25,628 nt of DNA, from IMG/VR virus record IMGVR_UViG_3300031621_000033, positions 1 to 25,628 of that record, one strand, 5' to 3'. Of the stretch, positions 15,521 to 22,611 are shown in pieces. The DNA is from a virus. Below the pieces are notes generated by a model, which was not told the origin of the DNA, searched no databases, and was given only the letters and a program-made list of their open reading frames with translations. Each line of letters begins with the position of its first letter. Position 1 is the stretch's first letter. The position numbers and the translations under genes were made by a program.

Positions 15521-16894
15521 TTACCTTCCTTTACGGAATGTGTCTGCTACTTTTTTGTACTCAGCAGTAAAATTATTTCCTGTAGCATCTACTGTGTTCC
15601 CTGCTGTAGGATCAGCATCCGTTTTAGATGGTGTAAATTCTACAGGATTTAAATTCTCATGTGACATCCAAGGTTCGTGTTGTGGTGTACGTAACGGAAC
15701 GTCTGCTGTTTTAGCTGTAGGTCCGTTCATGTTTATTCCGTCAGGTGCTGTTTCAGTATGTGTTTTAGAACTTATATGTGTGCCTTCACCTGCTGTTATT
15801 CTGCCATCTTTGCCAGCTTTTAAACTTATATTTCTTCCTGCTGTCATAATAATATCTCTATCTGCTGTAATATTAAGATCGTTCTTAGTATGTACACTAA
15901 CACTATCATTTGCAAAAATATCTATCTTACCTTCAGCTGTCATTTCTATCCAAGTTGATCCTTTTGCATTTCCAATATAAATTAAATCTTCAGTGTTATG
16001 CATAAGGATTTGATGGCCTGTTCTAGTGCGCCATCTTGTTAGTTCGTTGTGTGGTAATGTAACTTCACCTACTTCATCTTTTTCAACGCTTGCATATTCA
16101 GGTGGTCCTGCGTTTGAGCCGCTTGAAGGAGTTTTACGAACCAACATAGGATCACCATCGTCCATAACAAATGTTGATCCGCCCAATCTGTTAAAAGGAA
16201 CCTGACTTCTTCCAAAATTTTCGCCGTAATTTGCAGTAGGTTTACCTTGGCGTCTATCAGCAGGTCCAGGTGTACTCCAACCAAAAACCATACTTGGGAG
16301 TTCTCGTCTTGCACTAGTAGTTGTCGTTCCTCGTGTAGTATCGCCTGATAACCCTTGTGTGTCTAAAACATTGCAGGTATCTGTATCGCAAGGCTTAATG
16401 TACTTTGTAGGATCTCTGCCTGTAGCTGGTTCTAATGATTTATTATATTCGCCGACAGGTTTAGGAGAAGTGTTATCTTCTGCATTATAGGTTGTAGAAG
16501 CTCTACCTGGTAACATAAAATTCATGTACTTATCTTGGACACATCCAATCCAATAACCAAATCCATAACTTTCTTCCATTGCAAGCACAACTACCTTTGT
16601 GCCAACATCAGGTGGAATAGCCCATATGCCGTAACTTTTTTGTGTATTGTCAAATCCAGGATTAGGCTTAACACCTTCGCGTGGAGTAACTCCGTAAAAA
16701 GGACTTACATAATAACAAGGCATTAAATATCCGCTACCACCTTCAGGATTACCAGCCTCATTTAATTTTAGTATTTCAACTTCTATTGCGCCCATATACT
16801 CGCTGTCTAGATGATTTACAATCTTACCGATGTACGGTCCAGATGTTTCCATCCAGTCAGGGCGATTAGTTCTTGAAAATTGATTCTTGATCAT
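15521..16894 (-). CDS. 5: Baseplate hub/spike protein gp5, lacking the lysozyme domain
   Basis: This is the 457-residue central spike protein of the hub. Residues about 15-130 look like the N-terminal OB-fold (SGPYIGKIVNHLDSEYMGAIEVEIL ... GIWAIPPDVGTKVVVLAMEE), shared with VgrG-type spikes. Residues about 215-260 contain GKPTANYGENFGRSQVPFNRL. From about residue 290 the sequence becomes a regular beta-helix (HQILMHNTEDLIYIG, WIEMTAEGKIDIFANDSVSV, DLNITADRDIIMTAGRNISL), the triple-stranded needle that pierces the outer membrane. T4 gp5 (575 residues) has a lysozyme domain between these parts; I see no such Glu-Asp-Thr enzyme here, as in other marine myoviruses. The start has an AGGAAA ribosome site. 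It lies between the hub-like gene and gp25. Confidence 0.88.
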   Translation of the reverse strand: MIKNQFSRTNRPDWMETSGPYIGKIVNHLDSEYMGAIEVEILKLNEAGNPEGGSGYLMPCYYVSPFYGVTPREGVKPNPGFDNTQKSYGIWAIPPDVGTKVVVLAMEESYGFGYWIGCVQDKYMNFMLPGRASTTYNAEDNTSPKPVGEYNKSLEPATGRDPTKYIKPCDTDTCNVLDTQGLSGDTTRGTTTTSARRELPSMVFGWSTPGPADRRQGKPTANYGENFGRSQVPFNRLGGSTFVMDDGDPMLVRKTPSSGSNAGPPEYASVEKDEVGEVTLPHNELTRWRTRTGHQILMHNTEDLIYIGNAKGSTWIEMTAEGKIDIFANDSVSVHTKNDLNITADRDIIMTAGRNISLKAGKDGRITAGEGTHISSKTHTETAPDGINMNGPTAKTADVPLRTPQHEPWMSHENLNPVEFTPSKTDADPTAGNTVDATGNNFTAEYKKVADTFRKGR

Positions 16895-16903
16895 TTATAT
16901 TTC

Positions 16904-19450
16904 CTAAGTAGCATCATTTGTTTCAGATGCGCCTGTGCCAGTTTTTCCTTTAGCATCAGCAGTGTCTTCAACGTTATCTGTATATATTTGATTACCGGTT
17001 GTTGTAGGCTTACTGTTGGTATCTCTGCCTTCTTGATTACGTCTCCTAATTAATTTTAATTGCTGGTTAAACACGCCTCCTGATAAGGTAGACATACAAA
17101 AAATAACTTGATATAATCCGCTAAATGCGCCAACTGGTTTTGTTCCATCTCCGGGAAATTCCATAGTCCCGTCTTGATTATAATCTAAAGGTGTTCTAAA
17201 ATTTACTAATATGTCAACTTCTGAACTTTGATAGTCCATTGTACCGTCTTCAGTTAAATTAATTATAGGTGTTTCTGCAGCATTATAATTACCCATACCG
17301 CTATCTGCAATATAATAGGGATCTCCCCATATAGTCATATTTGCTGTTACTAAATCTACATTACTGTTTACAATAGCATCGTTAAAATCTCTAGCAATTG
17401 ATTCCTTTGTGCGTTCTGGTAATCCGCCCTTGCCAGAAGATCCTGATTTAATAACTTCTTTTGTTGTAGTATTACCACTGCTACTTAAATTATCTGTATC
17501 GCCTGGTGTGGGTTTCTTTTTAGTACTTTTTTCTGGATTGCCTGAGCTTTCTTCTTTTTCAGTTTTTGATCCTGCTTTATTTTCTCCTCCAAAAGGCATA
17601 ATTGCTGTAAAGAATGCTTTGTCAAATTCAAGATTAAATTCTAAAACGTCATCATTCTTGCCAGTATAAATGTAATCATACTGTTTACAAACTTGTTGTT
17701 CTAAAGGTTTTAATCCCGGACTGGCTTTTGTAGGTGGCATATATCTATTAATATGTGCTTTATACGGCACTACCCTAAAAACATATAACTTAGGAAATTG
17801 ACCTGTTAAGTCCATTTGCTCGTAATTTGTAATATCATAAACATCTGTTTCAATCTTAAACCAAGGAATCATTCCGTTTTTATCTGGTACAGCTTCTGAT
17901 ACACGTCTACCATAGTCACTTAAAATAATAACTTCTTCTATTATATTTTGTATTTTAGTTCCGCTCTTAAATGTTAAATCTCTACCTTTATTACTAATGG
18001 TTATATTGCCTCTTTTAAAAACTCCAGTACTAACTGTGCTGGTCCTTGCTCTATTTGGAGGGCCACCTTGTGTTGTAGTCGTCTTAGTTTCTTCTACAAA
18101 TTTTGGTCTACCAAAAGGTTGTTTACCTCCATTAAGGTATGACTCTATAAGATCAGACTTTCCTATCTCATTAATGTTTTCAGGATTTTCTGCATTTGTT
18201 CTAACTGCTTCTCCTAATCCTGAACGCTTTACAACAATACCTAAAAGTTTACTTAATTCGGCATCAAAGTCTGCAGGCACATTACTATTTTCGTTACCAG
18301 TTATACTTTGAAATAATTTTAATTTTTCAGTGTCGGTAATTTTTCGTTTACCACCTTCGCCAGAATTAAGTTCGGGATTAGTAGTTGCTTTGCCAGCTTC
18401 AGTAGTTTGTCCTAATAATTGTTCTTTAGCCGATGCACGTTCTGTAGGGAAAGTTATCACATATTCGTCAACTGCTACAACCTGCTTTGATTCTAATTTT
18501 TTTTGTTCATATTCGTTAAACGTAGACATTAAACTTTTTGCACCACTTTGCAAAAGTTCAGACAGTGTTCTGCCTGTAATAGTAATATCAGTTTTAGTCG
18601 ACTGCACTTGATCTGATAGTCCTTGTTCGTGCCAAGGAATACACTGTACATTGTAAACACTTCCTCCTTCAGTAACACCAAAGTCTATGTTTACAAGTTT
18701 TACCGGAAAGATTCTACGTAAATTTGGTTTAGAAATATAATTTCCGTTGTTGTCCCAACCTTTAAATTCTAGTGTAACAACATAAGGCGCTTCAAGATAG
18801 TTCTTATATTCTGCTTGTACTGCTGCTACTTGAAGTGTTTGTAAAAACATTCCCATTGATAACGGTTCCGTAACCTTAAAGTCTATTGAAACTGCATTAG
18901 TCTGTTTAGTTTTTGTGTTATTGCCAATAATTGCATTTGTTTCAAAGTCATCTATATAGTATTCTATACGTCCTTTTTTCTCAAAAATAGTTGTTGCTTT
19001 GCCAGGAAGGCCGCCGCCTGACCTAGTAATCATTATTTCTGGATCTCTTTTTCTATATGTTTCATCAGGAAAATTAACTTCATAGGTATTGAGAACTCCT
19101 AAACCAATTACATAATTATAACTAGCAAAATCTCTTAATTCATTTGGAAACGGAGGGCCTGCTTGTGTAGTTACGCCTAACATTTTTGCAAATTTTTGTA
19201 GTTCTGCATTTTCATATTGCAGCTCTGTTCTATAATCTAAAGGTATGTTTAAAACAGGGTCAACTGCTGCAGACAATTTATCTGTGATTGCACCGTCAAT
19301 AGAATCTGCTATTGCATTTACATTTATGTTAGCTGAAGTCTTTAACGCATTAGCAACATTAGTTGCTTTTGACTCTGCAAAATCTTGAATAGATTTTCCT
19401 GCCTTAGTAGCTTGGTTAATTAAGTTTTGCGGAGAAAATTTATTAACCAT
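16904..19450 (-). CDS. Large baseplate hub-like structural protein (gp27-position candidate)
   Basis: This 848-residue protein has no clear T4 name. Its ATG directly follows the gp53 stop (TAAATG) and it ends nine bases before gp5, so it is co-translated with baseplate genes. The N-terminus is helical and amphipathic (residues 1-60). A beta-rich core follows, with LEAPYVVTLEFKGWDNNGNY and FPVKLVNIDFGVTEGGSVYN near residues 225-270. Low-complexity linkers lie around residues 340-470 and 640-690 (KTEKEESSGNPEKSTKKKPT). The C-terminal part (GAFSGLYQVIFCMSTLSGG, then FNQQLKLIRRRNQ) resembles the end of gp27/gpD-type hub proteins, which report gaining contact with the spike gp5. I infer a gp27-like hub role from that ending and the position next to gp5. 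A gp54-like or unique structural role is also possible. Confidence 0.6.
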   Translation of the reverse strand: MVNKFSPQNLINQATKAGKSIQDFAESKATNVANALKTSANINVNAIADSIDGAITDKLSAAVDPVLNIPLDYRTELQYENAELQKFAKMLGVTTQAGPPFPNELRDFASYNYVIGLGVLNTYEVNFPDETYRKRDPEIMITRSGGGLPGKATTIFEKKGRIEYYIDDFETNAIIGNNTKTKQTNAVSIDFKVTEPLSMGMFLQTLQVAAVQAEYKNYLEAPYVVTLEFKGWDNNGNYISKPNLRRIFPVKLVNIDFGVTEGGSVYNVQCIPWHEQGLSDQVQSTKTDITITGRTLSELLQSGAKSLMSTFNEYEQKKLESKQVVAVDEYVITFPTERASAKEQLLGQTTEAGKATTNPELNSGEGGKRKITDTEKLKLFQSITGNENSNVPADFDAELSKLLGIVVKRSGLGEAVRTNAENPENINEIGKSDLIESYLNGGKQPFGRPKFVEETKTTTTQGGPPNRARTSTVSTGVFKRGNITISNKGRDLTFKSGTKIQNIIEEVIILSDYGRRVSEAVPDKNGMIPWFKIETDVYDITNYEQMDLTGQFPKLYVFRVVPYKAHINRYMPPTKASPGLKPLEQQVCKQYDYIYTGKNDDVLEFNLEFDKAFFTAIMPFGGENKAGSKTEKEESSGNPEKSTKKKPTPGDTDNLSSSGNTTTKEVIKSGSSGKGGLPERTKESIARDFNDAIVNSNVDLVTANMTIWGDPYYIADSGMGNYNAAETPIINLTEDGTMDYQSSEVDILVNFRTPLDYNQDGTMEFPGDGTKPVGAFSGLYQVIFCMSTLSGGVFNQQLKLIRRRNQEGRDTNSKPTTTGNQIYTDNVEDTADAKGKTGTGASETNDAT

Positions 19451-19753
19451 TTATATGCCCAGCAATCTTTTTAAATTGCCTCCTTTAGGTAGGTATATTT
19501 CTACACCTGCTTCAAAATCATATACAGGATCTTTAATTGTGTTAATATTGCGTTGTGCAAATACCCACCAAAGTTTGTGGTCTCCGTATAAGTCGTAAGC
19601 AAGAAGATCTGGCCTATGAGTATACTGGACCTGTATCACATATGGTATATCATCTGATTCAGCAGGAATAGGACGTATTGTTAAAATATCAAGATACTGA
19701 CCGTTTTTGTTTTTAGTATCTTTCCATGGACTGTTTGCTGTATATTTTGCCAT
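19451..19753 (-). CDS. 53: Baseplate wedge protein gp53
   Basis: This 100-residue protein matches the small gp53 wedge family, which has a LysM-like fold and clamps neighbouring wedges near gp25 and gp6. Visible features are YVIQVQYTHRPDLLAYDLYG, then DHKLWWVFAQRNINTIKDP, then an ending typical of LysM-type phage wedge proteins (DFEAGVEIYLPKG). T4 gp53 is 196 residues; the short form is normal in marine relatives. The ATG overlaps the gp48 stop by one base (TAATG), and the next ATG follows its own stop directly, so all three genes look translationally coupled. Confidence 0.85.
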   Translation of the reverse strand: MAKYTANSPWKDTKNKNGQYLDILTIRPIPAESDDIPYVIQVQYTHRPDLLAYDLYGDHKLWWVFAQRNINTIKDPVYDFEAGVEIYLPKGGNLKRLLGI

Positions 19754-20634
19754 TAAATAAATCCGCCCTTCCCAACGTATCCGCCATTTACAAAGTTATC
19801 TAAACTAAACGACTCAACTGCACGCCTGCTGTATATTGGCTGTACTGTTGCTTGTATATTACTACGTGTAGGCACCCAAGCACCGTTTGGACCGTATCCA
19901 GGAACCTTAATATAATCTACATCAGATCCTAATTCAATAGCAAACGTTTGTACAATTACCGGAACATCTTTAAACACATAATCACCGTAACCATTTAGTC
20001 TTACTACAGGGGGAGGAGCACCTACATTACTTGTTTTTCCATAGGACATTTTAGTAATACTTCTTAAATAATGCACTGCGGCTAACCAATATTGTCCTTC
20101 ATAGTTATTTTCAACATAAAAGTCACCAACAATACTAAATGCATCCACTTTGGAGTTTTGATAAGCAAAAAAAGGATAATTACTATGTACAGGCTGAATT
20201 TGACTGTAATTAGCTGAATGTGTAATGTAAACTTGCGGAGTGTATGGCCAAACTAAACCATCAGTTTCAGTAAGTGGTTTTAACATACTACTACCTGCAA
20301 AGTTTTTAGGTAAGGATAATTTGACTCGCCAATCTGGATTAGCATCGCCGCTTGTTGCTTGGATAAATTCGAACTCTTCAGGCTGTGCATCAGGCAATAA
20401 ACCAAAAGATCTTAATGCTTTACCAAACCCGGAGGCTTGCACAAAATCTTCAACTCGTTGTGTTGCTCCTGCGGCTAGGCCCTTTATGTTTTCAGATCCG
20501 GCAAATGCTTCTACTGCTGCTGAAGGATCTAATGAACTACGTGCATTAGCTGCTCTTTCTGCTAGTTGTGCGGGATTTGGTGGTGTTCCTCTGCCGCTAT
20601 TGATTGGTTTACCATTACTGTCAGTTATTGCCAT
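19753..20634 (-). CDS. 48: Baseplate/tail-tube junction protein gp48
   Basis: This protein of 293 residues is the first gene of the leftward baseplate operon. The gp48 family caps the baseplate and starts polymerisation of the tail tube (gp19 is distantly related). Visible family-like blocks are FSIVGDFYVENNYEGQYWLA, AVHYLRSITKMSYG, then VVRLNGYGDYVFKDVPVIVQ and a C-terminal beta segment (NIQATVQPIYSRR). T4 gp48 is 364 residues. I chose the ATG at 20634 rather than the upstream in-frame ATG at 20682: the longer form adds a hydrophobic 16-residue leader not expected on a virion protein, and it would run through the late promoter box. The shorter start has an AGGA ribosome site nine bases upstream. 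Confidence 0.85.
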   Translation of the reverse strand: MAITDSNGKPINSGRGTPPNPAQLAERAANARSSLDPSAAVEAFAGSENIKGLAAGATQRVEDFVQASGFGKALRSFGLLPDAQPEEFEFIQATSGDANPDWRVKLSLPKNFAGSSMLKPLTETDGLVWPYTPQVYITHSANYSQIQPVHSNYPFFAYQNSKVDAFSIVGDFYVENNYEGQYWLAAVHYLRSITKMSYGKTSNVGAPPPVVRLNGYGDYVFKDVPVIVQTFAIELGSDVDYIKVPGYGPNGAWVPTRSNIQATVQPIYSRRAVESFSLDNFVNGGYVGKGGFI

Positions 20635-20643
20635 AAAAAAAAT

Positions 20644-20648
20644 TCCTA
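20644..20648 (-). promoter_or_regulatory. Ribosome binding site that decides the gp48 start
   Basis: The minus strand reads TAGGA, then nine mostly-T bases, then ATG at 20634. The alternative ATG at 20682 has no comparable purine-rich site. This supports the 293-residue form of gp48. Confidence 0.6.
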
Positions 20649-20659
20649 TTAATATAAAG

Positions 20660-20666
20660 TATTTAG
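20660..20666 (-). promoter_or_regulatory. Late-type promoter box CTAAATA upstream of gp48
   Basis: The minus strand reads CTAAATA at 20666-20660, 25 bases before the gp48 ATG. Transcription would begin roughly ten bases downstream, leaving the gp48 ribosome site in the leader. It matches the (C/T)TAAATA form of the T4 late -10 element. It directly abuts the -35 hexamer of the rightward gp55 promoter, so the two cannot easily be occupied together. The same heptamer precedes gp6. Confidence 0.6.
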
Positions 20667-20695
20667 TTGACTTTATTAACATAGTAGTTTATAAT
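20667..20695 (+). promoter_or_regulatory. Sigma-70 promoter for gp55
   Basis: TTGACT at 20667-20672 and TATAAT at 20690-20695 are separated by exactly 17 bases. This is one mismatch from the full bacterial consensus. It lies 23 bases before the gp55 start and would be read by the unmodified host polymerase, so gp55 is probably made before the late switch. Confidence 0.8.
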
Positions 20696-20718
20696 GTATA
20701 TAATTAATCGGAGAACCT

Positions 20719-21540
20719 ATGAGAAAAGTAAATTACTTAAACAACAAAGATATACTAAAAGAGATACACAAATCAAAAGCTACTTTTTGTAGTTATGTGG
20801 ATACAGACTATAATCAGTATGATGTGATTTTACCTAGTGTTGAAAAAATTAACAGACTAACTATTGCCGAAGCAAAGCGTAATAAAGCAAAACGTCTTAG
20901 TCAACAAGCATTTGAAGCAGCTAAACTAGCTGGTAAAAAAATTAAACAAGCAGAATGCGAAGTTGATTACAAAAAGATAACAAAAGAAGAACTTATTTTT
21001 AGAATTATGACGTACGAGCATGTTCCAGAAGAACCAGGTCGTAAGAAGAATCCAAAGACTATAGCAGACACAAAAGTTAAGTTAAACTTTCCACCTTTTC
21101 AACATTATAAATTTGATGAAAATGACGAAATTACTTGTATAGGAAAAAGTCATTGGTCAGGCGGTATGGAAAATGGTAACTTTGACCTAAAAGGCGGTAA
21201 CGCTACAAATAAACTTGCAAACATGTGGTTAAAACTAGTTGATCGTTATGCTACTCGAGGCAATGTACGTGGATACACATACAATGACGAAATGAAGGGT
21301 CAAGCAATACTACAACTTTCGCAGATTGGTTTACAGTTTGATGAATCTAAATCTGATAATCCTTTTGCTTACTATACTGCTGCTGTTACTAATAGTTTTG
21401 TACGTGTTATTAATATAGAAAAACGTAATCAAAACATTAGAGATGATATTTTAGAAATGAATCATTTAAATCCTAGCTATACTAGACAGCATTTGGGCGA
21501 ATGGGAAGCTGCAATGAAAAGAGAGTCCGAAAAAAAGTAG
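20719..21540 (+). CDS. 55: Late-transcription sigma factor gp55
   Basis: This 273-residue protein replaces the host sigma on RNA polymerase and reads the late -10 box. The N-terminus YLNNKDILKEI parallels YVNNKELLQAI of T4 gp55. Residues about 160-240 form the sigma-region-2-like core (LANMWLKLVDRYATRGNVRG, then GYTYNDEMKGQAILQLSQIG, then FDESKSDNPFAYYTAAVTNS, FVRVINIEKR), matching the T4 block NPHAYITQACFNAFVQRI. T4 gp55 is 185 residues. The extra length lies mainly between residues 20 and 150, with a Lys/Ala-rich helical stretch (50-80) and FPPFQHYKF. The T4 C-terminal clamp-binding tail (SLDFLYE) is not visible; this protein ends in a charged EWEAAMKRESEKK. GGAG lies five bases before the ATG. 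It sits between its host-type promoter and the gp47/46 promoter. Confidence 0.85.
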   Translation: MRKVNYLNNKDILKEIHKSKATFCSYVDTDYNQYDVILPSVEKINRLTIAEAKRNKAKRLSQQAFEAAKLAGKKIKQAECEVDYKKITKEELIFRIMTYEHVPEEPGRKKNPKTIADTKVKLNFPPFQHYKFDENDEITCIGKSHWSGGMENGNFDLKGGNATNKLANMWLKLVDRYATRGNVRGYTYNDEMKGQAILQLSQIGLQFDESKSDNPFAYYTAAVTNSFVRVINIEKRNQNIRDDILEMNHLNPSYTRQHLGEWEAAMKRESEKK

Positions 21541-21569
21541 TTGACAAGTGTAATATTTTACTGTATAAT
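21541..21569 (+). promoter_or_regulatory. Perfect-consensus sigma-70 promoter for gp47-gp46-hemC
   Basis: TTGACA at 21541-21546, a 17-base spacer, then TATAAT at 21564-21569: both hexamers match the bacterial consensus exactly. It starts at the base after the gp55 stop and lies 31 bases before the gp47 start. It should be a strong early promoter for the whole downstream cluster. Confidence 0.85.
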
Positions 21570-21588
21570 AATACAATAAGTATAAACT

Positions 21589-21593
21589 AAGGA
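21589..21593 (+). promoter_or_regulatory. Ribosome binding site supporting the TTG start of gp47
   Basis: AAGGA ends seven bases before TTG at 21601. No in-frame ATG lies near the conserved DIH motif, which is only ten residues in, so TTG is the only start that keeps the metal-binding N-terminus. Confidence 0.65.
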
Positions 21594-21600
21594 TTGAATA

Positions 21601-22611
21601 TTGTTTAAGAAAGCAGCAGTGTTTACCGATATCCATCTAGGATTAAAAGGTAATAGCAAAATTCACAACGAAGACTGTGAAGAATTTATAGATTGGTATA
21701 TTAAGCAGGCACAAGCTAACGGTTGTGAAACTGGTATATTCTGTGGTGACTGGCATCATAATAGGAATAGTCTTAATCTTACAACTATGGATAGTACTAT
21801 ACGATGTATGGAAAAACTAGGTAAAGCATTTAAAAAGTTTTACTTTTTTGATGGCAACCACGACTTGTACTATAAAGATAAACGTGATGTAAATTCGACT
21901 GCATTTGCTAAACATATTCCTGGTATAACATTTATTGATAAAATTTACGAAGAAGATGATGTAGCATTAGTTCCCTGGTTAGTTGGCGAAGAATGGAAAA
22001 AGATAAAAAATATAAAAGCAAAATATTTATTTGGTCATTTTGAACTTCCTAGTTTTTACATGAATGCTATGGTACAAATGCCAGACACAGGTGAACTACA
22101 AGCATCACATTTTTTAAATCAAGAATATGTGTTTAGCGGTCATTTTCATAAACGTCAACAGCAAGGAAAAGTACACTATATAGGCAATGCATTTCCTCAC
22201 AACTATGCAGATGCATGGGATGACGAACGTGGTATGATGATACTTGACCGCGAAAACAACAAAGAGCCTGAATATATTAATTGGGATAATTGTCCCAAGT
22301 ATAGAACTATAGGTCTTAAAAACTTGTTAGAAGATACTGATGCAATAATTAAACCTAAAATGTACTTGCGTGTTATTATAGATGTACCAATTTCATTCGA
22401 AGAGGCAACATTTATAAAAGAGACATTTGTTAATCAATATAAGTGCAGAGAAATATCACTTATACCTCAAAAACAAATGGAAGAAATTACAACAGATGTT
22501 GACATACAACATTTTGAAAGTGTAGATCAAATTGTTGCAGGAGAAATTGCAGCACTAGACACTGAAAACTTCAACAAAAAGATGCTATTGGACATTTATA
22601 ACGAACTATGA
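21601..22611 (+). CDS. 47: Recombination endonuclease subunit gp47 (SbcD/Mre11-like)
   Basis: This 336-residue protein is the nuclease half of the gp46/47 complex, which resects DNA ends for recombination-dependent replication and helps degrade host DNA. The calcineurin-like phosphoesterase motifs appear in order: FTDIHLG (Asp10, His12), GDWHHN (Asp50, His52/53), DGNHD (Asn86, His87), a His in LFGHFELP (His146) and SGHFHKR (His181, His183). All metal ligands are present. T4 gp47 is 339 residues, so the length is normal. The start codon is TTG, with AAGGA seven bases upstream and a perfect sigma-70 promoter before it. Its TGA overlaps the gp46 ATG (ATGA), fitting subunits made in fixed ratio. 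Confidence 0.95.
   Translation: MFKKAAVFTDIHLGLKGNSKIHNEDCEEFIDWYIKQAQANGCETGIFCGDWHHNRNSLNLTTMDSTIRCMEKLGKAFKKFYFFDGNHDLYYKDKRDVNSTAFAKHIPGITFIDKIYEEDDVALVPWLVGEEWKKIKNIKAKYLFGHFELPSFYMNAMVQMPDTGELQASHFLNQEYVFSGHFHKRQQQGKVHYIGNAFPHNYADAWDDERGMMILDRENNKEPEYINWDNCPKYRTIGLKNLLEDTDAIIKPKMYLRVIIDVPISFEEATFIKETFVNQYKCREISLIPQKQMEEITTDVDIQHFESVDQIVAGEIAALDTENFNKKMLLDIYNEL

Noticed and set aside
15501-15980. Plus-strand open frames opposite gp5, gp6, the hub gene and gp48 (for example 15501-15980, 20240-20707)
   Set aside because: They run antisense to well-supported genes, give hydrophobic low-complexity translations, and lack ribosome sites or family motifs.
16892-16898. TATAAATG at the gp5 start (and a similar one at the hub gene start, 19448-19454) as late boxes
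   Set aside because: The start codon lies inside the box, so the transcript would begin within the gene; these arise from an AT-rich spacer joined to ATG.
20635-20682. Longer gp48 start at 20682 giving a hydrophobic leader (residues 1-16)
   Set aside because: It would pass through the late promoter box, lacks a ribosome site, and a leader peptide is not expected on a tail protein; ATG 20634 has AGGA upstream.
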